Shown here: positions 53,563 to 64,000 of the stretch, one piece after another
How positions within the stretch are numbered: the first letter of the stretch is position 1
How the letters are laid out: each line of letters opens with the position of its first letter
DNA from: Mermis nigrescens
Lineage: Eukaryota > Nematoda > Enoplea > Mermithida > Mermithidae
Length of the DNA stretch: 64,000 nt
NCBI GenBank assembly: GCA_036768485.1
Contig: JAVLUZ010000738.1
Location: 310,001-374,000, forward strand
Reading direction: 5' to 3'
Notes under the pieces: model-generated
What the model was told of the DNA's origin: nothing
What the model saw: the letters and a program-made list of their open reading frames with translations, nothing else
The model's database searches: none
Position numbers and translations under genes: made by a program

Positions 53563-56500
53563 GCCGGAAATAGTCTGCTCGTGCTGTAACTTGTGCGCTT
53601 GACGGCGCGCGACCATTTATATTTGCGCCTAAATTTCCTGATCAAACAATATTCGCGGTACGCGACAAGCGGTTGTAGCTGATATTCTTTTCTCCAACAT
53701 TATACAAATTTTTCGTTTGCGATTTGTTTTGTTCAACGCTTTTAACAGCTTATACTAATTTTCCCGAAACTGTTTTCATCGACCAATTTGCTTTTGATTC
53801 GTTTGTTAATTTAGCATTGAATCTTTTGTGAATAATTCCACTCATATGATTCTATTTATTTTCTAATTTAAAACTTGAAGAACTCGAGCTGTGAAAACAA
53901 CGCATTTCGAATCGCCAACATGATGAAATGTTCATTCTAATAACAATTATTTACTGTCTGAAGAATATGAAGGGTTCTTCAAGTACGACTTGACAAATCA
54001 CTTTCAGAATGTTTGGTATTATTGAATAAATTGTCTTTGCTTGTTTATTTCTATGTAAGCTCTTTCTGAGGACGGATATGGTAGAATGTCATGGATTCTG
54101 TCAGTGATGTTGGGGGTATGTTTATTACGTTTATTAGTGCTGAGGCTAAGAAAATTATATGAATCTGGGGGTTCTGAAATATTTTTTTGTAGGCAGTACA
54201 GGTTTCAAGACCAACCTCATAGAGGTCAAACCAACATCAGAACATCTGTATCAGTTTAGTATTGGTATTGCTTGTAAATCTAAGTATGTGCTATTCTTTT
54301 GAGCAGTTCTGCTAGTTTGACGAAGATAGATATCAATTTTGATTCCGTTTTATTGAGAATAGCATGGTGTGATTCTTACTCCTTCTGCTTGCCACAAATT
54401 TCAGCTCATAAATTTCTGGATGGAGTCCGTAGCATCCTTCACCATTTGAGGACATATTCAGCCTTTGTCTCTTCTGTTCATTTCATGGTATTTTCTTTGT
54501 GTTTGCCAATTATGGGGTAAATAGGTTGGAGACTGCTCCAGTATCACGGTCAATTTTGGTACCATTGTCTGCAATGACGCTGAGCGTATTTTGTCATCAA
54601 CATAGTATGGTAGAATTCTTAAAATTGATCCATTTTTGACAAATTTGGTTTATGATAAATCATCGCATTTAAGTGTTTTTATCTTAAATGAATTCATTTG
54701 GAAACGTTGCAGTGAAATGGCAACTTTGTATCTAAGCTTTTCAAGTGGTTTTCATGGGCACCCCTCTGTACCTCCAATTAAAAATAAACACACATTTGGC
54801 CGCCGTGAGCGATGTGGCTGCTGCACGCGTACTGTTAATGGCAATTTTGTAACACTGTAGAATATCGTTTGTATGATTATCGGAAGCTAAACGTGATCAA
54901 AAATAATTGCGCCAGATGTCAAGCCACCTGCACGTCATTGAATTAGGCTGCGATTTTTTTGGTCCATATTGATTTTTGAGCTACAGCAGGCTTTTAAAAA
55001 TGGGTGGTAATTTATCGCTCGGAAAACACCAAGGAAATTTTGATCGACAACTTGAATGCTCTTTCTTCCCTTAACAGATTGGAAAATGTTAATGTTTTAA
55101 ACGTTATAATCAACACATAACATTTCATTTCTTATGTAACAGCACAATTATCAGCTCAGCAAACAATCGCTGAGCTTCTTAGCTATCAAGGAATTTTTTC
55201 AAACAGAATGGTATTTCAACCTAGTTTAACCTTCTGCAATCAAATCTGCATGTCATGATGTCTTTAATCTGATTCAATCAATGCAAACAGACACAGTGTT
55301 TTGAACACTCTTGTCACCTGATTTTTATTGTGGGCAATATCATTGTTTCAAACATTGATCAAACAAATTTTGTTATTTTTAATTCACAACACGAATGAGT
55401 TTGGAAGGTAACACACAAATTGCATCGTTTATGATTCCAGTGAAAATTTTTATGTTTACTATACATCTGCTCCACATCGAAACGTGTCTAGGAAGCTCAG
55501 TAAGGTGGTGAGGTAGATTGACAGAAGTGCTGAACATATATTCATCATGGCCTTTCTTTTGAGGTGGCTAATGATGTTTTGATGCAAATGCTTTTTTATT
55601 AGCTAGCCCGTGCTTTCTAGTTTCTGCCTTTCGTACCCAAAACTTCATTGTTGAATACTTGTACGCATTTTCCTTTCTTGGCTTTGCCATTGTTTTTGGT
55701 AGTTCTGTTGATGAACACAGTGTCAGTATGTTGGTAGGCCTGTCTTGTAAAAAAATGATCAATGCTGTAGTGGCGTCAACTATAGTCTTTATCACAAAAA
55801 CATTGCGTTTTCTCAGTATATTGTTTTCTGTGTCATTATAACCAGGACTATCTACACGTGCAAAGCAGATTTTGGTGTGATTTTTGCATCACCTCAATTC
55901 AGTCAGTCTCAGAGTAACCGAGCATATTTATCTACTTCTGTCATGTGACTTATTATTTTAAAAAGTTTCCACTGACAGTGAGTTTTTGTGATCATATTGT
56001 CAGGGCTTTATCCAAACTTTATCAACCTGGGCATTCTTTGAATGTATTGCATATATGTATTTTTATTTAGCTGTAAGAAATGGGATAAATTCTGGGTGTG
56101 CTGAGACCCTCTGTTACAGGATTTGGCAAAGTCATCTATTGATACCCCTCAGTTTTGTAGCCCTGGTGAGCAGTGACAAAATCAAGTTCTTCTTTGTAGC
56201 CTAACAGCTTTGAGGCAATCTTGATTGAACATTTCTTTTACTTCGAGCAGTTGAGAAAATACGTCAACAGAAGTTCTTTTGAAACAGGTCTGGAATTTTT
56301 CAAACCTCTTAGATTTGGATAGCAGGCCTAATGCTAACTGGAAACAGCAATTGGCTAGCCTTCTTCACTAGTGTCACACCATGATTCATTCTTTAATGTG
56401 TCCATTCAATTTTGCACAGCCTATGTGCAGAAGCAGATGAAACTGTTTTCTACTTGAATACATGCTGATTTCTTTAAAGTGATGTCGCCATCGAAAAGTG

Positions 56501-58620
56501 AACGAGCTTTTCAGACCGGAAACCCCTCTTTGGTAGGAGCATTCATGAACACTTCATATGCCGTATCCGACCCAGGAAACCTGGTTGTTTCTAAATAGTC
56601 AACAAACCAATTCATAGGTTAATTGTTGTCTCATTGCAAAATTCTTTCAGTGTTTGATGTGGATAACTTTGGATTATCTTTGAGGCCTTCGTATATTTCT
56701 CTTCTGAATACAAGCGTAGAAAGTATTTTGAGACAGGCATTATAAACTTGGTTTTGCAATAAGTCAATCAAACTTTCTTTTGATGGGTTTCTTTGCGGAA
56801 TATTTTATCAAGCGGGCATTTAACACAAGTAGACAGAATGGTGCTACTCCGCAATCTGACTTCAATCAACTAGTCAGATACATTTAATGCAGTAAAATAA
56901 TCATTCTCAGCATTCAACTGTGTGTTGAACTTGAAACCTTTCATTGATAATAGTGACTTGTTGCACTTCATATTTTTGAGACTTGTGCTAAACTTCTTCC
57001 TTCTACAACATCTGTCTTCTCACAGTTCATTCATTTCTTATTCATGTAAAAAATTTATGCTACTCTCATTCATTGAAACTCATAACAGTTTCAAGTCCTG
57101 CCTTCAGTGTTGATACCTACCTTTACAAAAATTTGATTATATTGTAAGATTTTTTAATCTGTTATTTTGTTATCAAGTTTTGAAAATGGCCATCATTTTA
57201 AAGTTCTCCCGTTTATGTAATTAGTGATCTTTCATTTCTCCCATTCAGCTCTTGGTAGGACTAGTCAGAGCTTTGTTTGAATGTCTTCATTTCAGGCCAT
57301 CTCAGCTTCTTATATATTCTAACTCCTCAGCACCAGTGTAGTAGGAAAGGCTACCCTTTTCTAGCTGTATTTCTTTTTGCTTATTGTTGGGCGACTCAGT
57401 TACTGCAAGCACTGTGTCCATAAAAATTACTCAATTTTCAGACTCATTGGTTTTTAAGAACATTCAACTGTGCGTTGAACATATTCCTGCTGCAAATAAA
57501 TCATTGAAAAACATTTCTATTCTGCCTGCCTTTGTTTTAAATTTACTAAAACAGCACGTCCATGTAACAATATATTTTTGCTCAACTGTGCAAACCTTTG
57601 TATTCATCATATTTTAGATCTTCTCTTTGGAATTCTTAGCCATAGGACACACTGAAGAAAAATTACATGAAATCCTGTGCTGAAAGTAGACCATGTCAAA
57701 ATCAAACAAAAGGCTTTCTGCAGCATCGTAAACTTTTGCAGCATTGAATGCAGAAGTATGGCAAACTAATCATTTACTACAAACCAAATCAAACAGAATT
57801 GAATTCTTCTAATTAAAAACTAAATATTCATATTTGAACATATTGCTATTTTTAAAAAATATGTTTTGGTTTGATATTTGTAGAAATATTGTGTGGTATA
57901 CATGTAAGCAAATATATTTTACTGCCACCGTCCTCCTTCTCATCGTATGAACACTATACTATGTTACCCAACGAAACATCAAAGGCCTATGTCCCTTCAT
58001 TTCCTTTCCTTTATACAAACAGATACTACAAAGCGCCTGCCTTCCATTCGAACAGACAAACCATGTCCTTTTAACTATTTAAAGTTATTCCTTTATGAAA
58101 CCCTTCCAACACAATGAAATGATATCAAAATCATTCAAATACGTGTATGAACGCGCTTTCTCTCAAATGCTTCTCTGCTTCTTTCATGTCATAAGACAAA
58201 CCTGACTTCGCATAAACCACATCCACAATTTTCAACAACCTTTACAGTAGAAGTTTTCTGCTATTTGCTTCATGGTATGTTTGCATGTCTTCTCATGTGC
58301 ACTATGATTGGCAAATGTCCAATAAACATTCTTGATATATTTTCATTTAAATAAAAGTGTTGAAATAAACCTTTATGAAACATGTATATCTTAGCTTTTA
58401 TTTATTTCTATCCTTTCACCTTTATATTATATCTGCTTCCTTTCCACTGATCTGCCCAGCGGGCGTGTCGGAGGAGAAGCAGGAGGTTAAGCTCCGTTGA
58501 CAAGCTGAAAGCGAGTAATCGTTGACAAACAGAGAATACGAGCAATGGAACAAAAAGTAACAATACTTGTGACGAAGTATTTGGAGCGGCGCGAACAGGT
58601 TAAGTGCTTTAAGAATAGTG
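53563..58620. other. Large unassigned block
   Basis: About 5 kb without an open frame longer than 77 codons, and without the repeat families seen elsewhere in the window. A short frame at 58544-58627 (MEQKVTILVTKYLERREQ) ends at a splice-donor-like CAGGTTAAGT and could be a first exon. This is weak. I otherwise see nothing. Confidence 0.35.
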
Positions 58621-58624
58621 CTTT

Positions 58625-58866
58625 TTAAATTTTCAATCCTGGCATGAATAAATATTCTGATGCTATTTTAGCAAGCTTTCTTCTCGAATGGAGAAACCAT
58701 ATTTTTTCTTTTTAGTATCTATAAGAACTGCGGTCCTCTTGTCTGCTTGTTGTATTCGGCTGTTTTGACACATGATGGAAAGTAGGGACCACCGATCTGT
58801 TCTAAGCCAGTCTCGTTCTTCATAATTTTGGCAAAATAGTAGCAAAAGTTCGATCGTTAGTGCCAT
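58625..58866 (-). pseudogene. Polinton copy C ATPase remnant (tentative)
   Basis: The minus strand shows AVLIDTKKKK followed in another frame by KLAKIASEYLFMPGLK. This resembles the LIDTKIKKIWW and LYKKLNDILFIEGLP region after Walker A in copies A and B. Walker motifs are not visible. Strongly decayed. Confidence 0.45.
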
Positions 58867-59114
58867 TCAGCGGAACGGTTTTGCGAACTTCTGGCGATGA
58901 GGGAGTTTGACAGGTATCTTGTTTTGTGAATCCGGTACAAACGTGCAGCTTTATCCGACTTTCTTCCTGCCAGTTCATAGTGCGTCAGGATTATCAACCA
59001 GCAACTGTAAAATTTTCAGGAAAACCGCGCCATTTCAACTAAATATTCCGTTTTCTACCTTCTTTGCGCGTCGTTTATAGCTTTTTCTACTACGTAAACT
59101 TGCATCGAACAATG

Positions 59115-60021
59115 TTAAACGCTTTCTGTAGTTCTGGCTCGTAGAATTCTGCCTTCTAATTTCTGCACCCATCTGGTCCTTTGGTGTGTAAACGGGGGAT
59201 TGCGTTTAAGCTTTTTATCTGTTACGAGGCTTGTTTCATTCGGCTCCGATTTGGGCTCATAGCCCTTTTCAAAAGTTCTCTCAACGCTTACGTATGCGAA
59301 CTTTATCTCCAACACTAAATTTAAGCGTGCCGTCTTTATTGTCAGTTTTGAAGGTGCTTTCTGCATAAGTTTTGGAGACTCAGTTGCTAATCTTAACGTT
59401 GGCCGGTTCGATCCCTATTGTGCGATGTTTTGTATTATTATAACCATTAAGCAAATCGTCTAAAATATCAATATATCTGTAAGTGTTATTTTTCGTGAAA
59501 TAGCGCCACATACGTTCTTTCAAAGTGCGGTTAAAACGCTCGACTACGCATGCCTTAAGCTCACTGTTTGTTGTGAAGAAATCGATATGATTTTCTTCCA
59601 AAAAGGCTTGAAATTGTTTATTTAAAAATTCTGTGCCGGCGTCACTTTGCACTTTTTCTGGTTTTCGACCTTTATCTAAAATGAGTTTGAAAGCATTGAG
59701 AATCGATGCAGCGCTTTTATTTTTTACGGGTATACTCCATGCATACTTGCTAAACACGTCAATACAGTTTAAGAGAAAAACATAACCATCATTATGCTTT
59801 TTCAGCGACTGCAAATCGACTAAATCGATAGCCCATTGCTCATCGATCCTTGAAACTATAACTTTATTGCGCACATAATTTCTTCTCGCCGGTTTATGTA
59901 AAGTGTACGTAGGTTGAGTTTCTAGCCAATTTATGATTTCCTTTTTAGGTAGTTTTGTATGTGCTCTCAGAGGTTCGACCCCCGTATACCCTGTTTGAGG
60001 ATCGTAATAATTACTTTCCAT
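59115..60021 (-). pseudogene. Polinton copy C integrase
   Basis: The ATG at 60021 opens 213 codons with the full catalytic core: WAIDLVDLQSL (Asp), KVQSDAGTEFLNKQF (Asp) and ACVVERFNRTLKERMWRYF (Glu). It is clearly homologous to 33707-34765. The frame stops at 59380. The C-terminal part continues frame-shifted to 59115 (RTFEKGYEPKSEP, KLEGRI) and no chromodomain can be read. Broken relative of the copy B enzyme. Confidence 0.9.
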
Positions 60022-60024
60022 AAT

Positions 60025-60444
60025 TCAATAAAAATATAATGCGTTTTTACCTTTAGTTACAGTGCAAAAAATATTAGTACACTTTTTGCAAAATTTTACT
60101 ACAATTTTTAATTTTTTGTTTCTAGAAATTTTTAAAATACAATTATCACATTTAACAGCAAAGCTTATATTGTTACGTTTTGGGCGAGGACCTTCCGAGT
60201 AAAAATACAACATGTACTTATCTTTTTTAACAACGTTCACTTCATTTGAACATTTCTCACAGAGTAAAAATGAAAAATTCGGAGACTTTTTACCTATCTT
60301 CAAAACACACTGTTTACACCCAGGTTCGAAAAATCTGCACCATCTTCGTTGAAAACATGGTTTCTTATGCAGAAAATTGCAAATTTCGTAATGGTATTTC
60401 GATTTGGGCTTCATCGAACACTGTAGACATTTGTCGAGATCCAT
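60025..60444 (-). CDS. Polinton copy C Cys-rich zinc-ribbon protein
   Basis: Open 139-codon frame 3 bp upstream of the integrase. At least five Cys-pair motifs (CLQC, CKQC, CEKC, CDNC, CKKC) are spread over the length, with Lys/Phe-rich spacers, suggesting three successive zinc ribbons. I do not recognise the family. Its position just before the integrase resembles that of the smaller CxxC protein at 32958 in copy B. A nucleic-acid-binding role is possible. Confidence 0.65.
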   Translation of the reverse strand: MDLDKCLQCSMKPKSKYHYEICNFLHKKPCFQRRWCRFFEPGCKQCVLKIGKKSPNFSFLLCEKCSNEVNVVKKDKYMLYFYSEGPRPKRNNISFAVKCDNCILKISRNKKLKIVVKFCKKCTNIFCTVTKGKNALYFY

Positions 60445-60613
60445 TTCTACTCGACCTTAAGCTACTTAAACCTCTATAAAAATTTTTAATTTGTTTCTTC
60501 AAAAGCTTGCACAAAACTAAAATTGATAGAACAATTATGAGAACAATACAACCCAAAATTTCGTTATAAATAGGTTGCAAGTGATTTCTATTGATGCAAG
60601 TACTATTTAACAT
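60365..60613 (-). pseudogene. Polinton copy C membrane protein, C-terminal remnant
   Basis: 82 codons with one transmembrane helix (about residues 19-36, EILGCIVLIIVLSILVLCKL) and a basic/polar tail. The helix start NEILGCI matches NELLSCI in the copy B membrane protein, which also has a Cys before the helix. The signal peptide and ectodomain are missing. It overlaps the next gene out of frame. Confidence 0.6.
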
Positions 60614-60649
60614 ATTTTGATAACGAAAGAATGCTTAAGAAGCTTATAT

Positions 60650-61139
60650 AGAAAAATGGGGGGATGTGCATCACTTAGCCGCTGTAAAACAGCGTTTCCA
60701 CTCTCGGCGCGGGGAGCCAGATGCACGTGAGAGCATAAAATTTTTGGGTGATTTTTAGGTTTTTTCGATTTTTATGCACTTTTCTATTCTTTAAACAAAA
60801 TGAAAAATTCTAAGAAACAATACACAAAAAGATAGAATAGTGAAGCAGAAGATGCATAGAATATTCACAAATTTATTAAAACAGTCCCTTTTTCGTCCAT
60901 ATGCACATACAAATCCGCTACCACCTGCCACGAACTTGCTTCCACAAGGTACAGGCGGCAGTGGAAAAAGCAATCACACAGAACGCTGCTACCTCCTGCC
61001 ACGAACTTGCTTCCACAAGGTACAGGCGGCAGCAGCAAAAAATAATCCAGGCACTGAGTACACTGCACCACGTACCTGCTCCTCACAGGGTATGAAGTGC
61101 ACCCAGAAAAAACAAACATACAATTGAGTTATGGACATA
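60650..61139. repeat. Intergenic region with a ~71-bp direct repeat of inverted arms
   Basis: CTGCCACGAACTTGCTTCCAC followed by AAGGTACAGGCGGCAG occurs at about 60926 and 60997. Each unit can pair CTGCC with GGCAG and CTTG with CAAG. It lies just 3' of PolB. Function unknown. Confidence 0.6.
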
Positions 61140-63999
61140 TTAAAAACCATAGGGCACTGTTGAAAAATCAGGCTGTACAATACGCTTATCGTAAACTATT
61201 TTATACTTTTTAGATGCATCTTCTGTCACAATACTATGGTCGAGCAATCGCCGAATTTGTGGAAAATATACAGTTTTTTCAATGATATTGTTTTCCTGTA
61301 CAAAAATTTTGACCATTTTCAGTAATGAATGAAAATTAATTTTTGTAGCAGTTACTGATGAAAGTGTGAACCCCCGCACTTTTATATGGTAATAAATTTT
61401 ACCATCCGCTGAGCGTACCTTGTAAGCATAATTTTTAGGCCCCCCGCTTACAAATTCTTCAATAAAACTACCCTCACCGTAATCTTTCAACTCATTTGTC
61501 ATATTACCCAAATATGACCCAATGGGCACTTGATATTCAGCTTTTCCTAATGTGCTCTTAAATATGACACTATCCGTGTCGAAATATAAAACCCTGTCGC
61601 CCAATTTTTCTAAATGCTCATACAGTCTTAGGCGCGCCTGTGATGTTGTATAGGCCGCGAGCACCGCGTTGGTATTCCCCATCACCTCAGCGAATTCGTC
61701 TTCCTTTGCATGTGTGACAGCCATGAGATTTTCATTAATTGCATTGATGGAATAAATTACATTAGAGGGATCAAAAATTAGGTCAAAATATGGGGCGGGG
61801 TCGGTGAAAAATGAAACTTTTGACATATTATTGCGCTGCCCAAACTTCCCCCAGAAACTGTTGAGCATTAGCTTGGCTAATGCTCGCAGTCCTGAGTTTT
61901 TGGCTATTTTCGTCGCGTCTAGCTCGATCCCCTCATTTTCTTTATACTCTTGCACATATTTTGTCTTGTCTTCATCTGATTTCACCCATGAGGGCCACCC
62001 GTCTGATTCCTGTTTTAGTTTCATGAATTTATTTATATATGATGTGAAAAGCCCCCCATTTGAATTATTTGTTTTATCATATTGCTCTGTTTTTTCATAG
62101 TGCCAAATCTCATATATTTCCATGATTTTGTACCCCAGCTCTAGCGCTTTATATACTTCAAGCGTTACCCATGCACCCACTATCGCACGTTCTTCATCAC
62201 TGTGCTCGCATCTTGTTACCTGATGCGATTCAGTGCACGTTTTGCATAATGGAAAATATAATTTTCCATCAAATCTATAGGGCAACAGTGGGTGAAATAG
62301 GCGTCTAGGAGGAAGAATTTTTACTTTCATTAAGCCCTCATATGGTCGACTCTGAGCAGAAACTTTCAAAAAGTTTTCTGTCAAAATTTGGGGGTGGCCG
62401 ATAGGATATAACCCATACTTATTTACGGTCGGGTACAAACTGCATATGTCTGTGTACATGATGTGTTCTAATGGTTCGCCATTTTGATTGCGCTTAACTT
62501 TTTCGTGCAACTTTATAGCGTTTGTCCTTCCGCCATAAAATGCTTCTCTGGGGTCGAGTGGGTCAACAATTTTCACCGAGTCAAAAAATTGTTTCATTGA
62601 CAGTATTTGCTTTTAATTGCCTGGCGTAATTCGCACTCCCAGAGCTCTATTACATTGTACCCCTTGGTTTCAATTTCCTTGCGCCATCTCACTGTGTTCT
62701 GAAACGCTTCTTCCGCCGATGTTATTTGGTCTGCCGTCATTTGTGTCCTTTTCTTCATGCACTTAGGACACCCGTGCCAGAAGCACCCATTAAATTCATA
62801 TACGGTCTTTTCATGTATGCCGTCAACTCGATAATTGCCCACCTTTTGTTCTCCCATATTGCGCGCATGCCTGATGTTGATTTTTTGCACCTCGCTCATC
62901 CATTTGAGCCATTTTATAGCTGTTATTGAATGCTTTTCCATCCGCCTATAGCCACCATGCGGTACTATGCCTATTGTTTTTGGCTTTAAGTAGGTCGATC
63001 GAAAAACTTTATTACACGCGCTCGCTATAGTTAACGAGCACTCAAAAGGATCCAGCCCTGTTTCGACCAAAAATAGATCACGGAATTTTATACAACAACG
63101 TCTTAAAATGTCAACGTCTGACTCACAATAAGCCAAAAGTTCCGACTTAAAGTCGAAAATTTTCCCTTTTTGTTCGACATACCATTTTTGGAAATTTTCC
63201 TTGTTTTTGGGACTCATTGTTGCCGGGGAATAGTACCACGCGTCTGGCCACTCACCCACATAATTTTCATTGGCCTTTTTGTTGAAAAGATGTGGAAAAA
63301 ACCCCTTTTTCAATTCAGGTTCATCGAAATGTTTTTGGTAGAGCCGATAAAGCCATAGGCAGAAAATTGAATGAATCGATTAGTTTTACAGACCCAGCGC
63401 TCAGGCTCATGATTTCTAACCCTTTTGTGACGATAGTGGGGGCAAGGGCTTGTTTGAAAAGATATTTCAAGATGAAATGTCCATCGAAACCTTTAGCGTT
63501 ATGGGCAATTGCTATTGCATTTTTGAGGCCAAAAAGGAAATCACAAAACGCATCTGTACAATTTTCCCCATAAAATATGCGCCGATTTTCACCGCATTTA
63601 TCGCACTGTCCTAACGGCTTTGCTATACAATCTGTACAAACAATGTGCGCTATACATAGATTGGGTTCGTGCTCCAGCCTTGAGCTGCCACACGCTTTTT
63701 CTTGTCTGGTTTCAAAATCGAAAAACACATACTTCGTCTTTTTCTTTTCATCCTTTTCTTCAGAAACGACTTGCATATAACACTTGTGATCAATAATAGG
63801 TACATCAGCTTTACATGTTTTACAATAAAAGTGACCACATTTATGCTTCTGTATTTTATCGGCTCTATTTACATGCCGACCACAGTTTTTACAAAGCATC
63901 ATTTGCTGACAAATCGATTTTTCGTTTTTTCCGACTTTTTTATGATTTTCAAAACATTTTCGACCCCTGAATAAACGATTACAGTCTGTACATTCAATG
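61140..63999 (-). pseudogene. Polinton copy C protein-primed DNA polymerase B (5' end beyond window)
   Basis: Three segments in order. 63321-63980 has a zinc-finger region (CKNCGRHVNRADK) and exonuclease motifs YVFFDFETRQE and AHNAKGFDGHFIL. 62594-63313 has the third exonuclease motif YCESDVDILRR and the TIGIVPHGGYRR block. 61140-62597 is the polymerase: FYGGRTNAIKLH, YTDICSLYPTVNKYG (motif A), LMLNSFWGKFGQR (motif B), LYFDTDSVIF (motif C) and a C-terminus VPYGF. It would replicate the element from a terminal protein. One frameshift separates each pair of segments. Otherwise all catalytic residues are present. Confidence 0.93.
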
Positions 64000-64000
64000 A

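Larger units (their letters stand above)
58625..63999 (-). mobile_element. Polinton copy C, partial (continues past the window)
   Basis: Minus-strand order: PolB, membrane-protein remnant, zinc-ribbon protein, integrase, ATPase remnant. All genes lie on one strand, unlike copy B where PolB and TBP oppose the rest. No TIR was found. No TBP-like gene or TATAAATA series is evident in the visible part. Confidence 0.8.

Overview
The window looks like transposon-dense DNA from an animal, most likely an arthropod. The clues are spliced DNA transposons, Polinton (Maverick), Ty3/Gypsy, hAT, Merlin, PIF/Harbinger and LINE remnants, AT-rich unique DNA and many short TACCTACC-type strings. The arthropod guess is weak. 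I recognise no host gene. Almost every coding region belongs to a mobile element.

Layout. (1) 1-1515 is a broken Polinton fragment (copy A: ATPase, a small virion-type protein and a TBP-like gene). A ~20-bp tandem repeat and a dimeric ~137-bp satellite follow. (2) 3759-8146 is a long-terminal-inverted-repeat element (T1) filled with smaller elements and a solo LTR. (3) 8149-14489 holds minisatellites, a Merlin transposase gene split by a solo LTR, a LINE 3' end and a PIF/Harbinger element. (4) 14648-47366 is a second long-TIR element (T2). Inside it lies a Ty3/Gypsy retrotransposon (21571-47010, minus strand). Inside that lies a 10,050-bp Polinton (copy B, 31480-41529). Inside that Polinton lies a MITE. 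Target-site duplications are visible at each of the four levels, clear at three and only 4/6 matching for the Polinton. (5) 47883-53562 holds more small elements and a second, truncated Gypsy copy on the plus strand. (6) 53563-58620 is a block I cannot assign. (7) 58625-63999 is a third Polinton (copy C), with a DNA polymerase B that runs off the window end.

The main discovery candidate is Polinton copy B. It has 608-611 bp terminal inverted repeats and carries a chromodomain integrase, packaging ATPase, adenain-like protease, major capsid protein, penton-like minor capsid protein, small virion proteins, a secreted or membrane glycoprotein and a truncated protein-primed DNA polymerase. It also carries an intact 171-residue homologue of the TATA-box-binding protein (TBP). 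All four DNA-intercalating phenylalanines of TBP are present. The start codons of nine of its eleven or twelve genes, TBP and PolB included, are preceded at 26-46 bp by the same box, TATAAATA, often extended to GTCTATAAATACT. Copy A carries a second, diverged TBP-like gene beside the same ATPase gene. I infer that this Polinton lineage carries its own promoter-recognition factor and a matching promoter set, like a small DNA virus with its own late-transcription specificity.

Copy B is not autonomous now. Its polymerase gene is cut off by the left TIR, the protease has lost its catalytic cysteine, and the ATPase, capsid and penton genes carry frameshifts. The integrase, TBP, two small proteins beside the integrase and the membrane protein are open. 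The Gypsy host has an unusual ~3.3-kb third open region after integrase. An ~265-bp hAT-like MITE family has eight copies, nearly all with 8-bp duplications.
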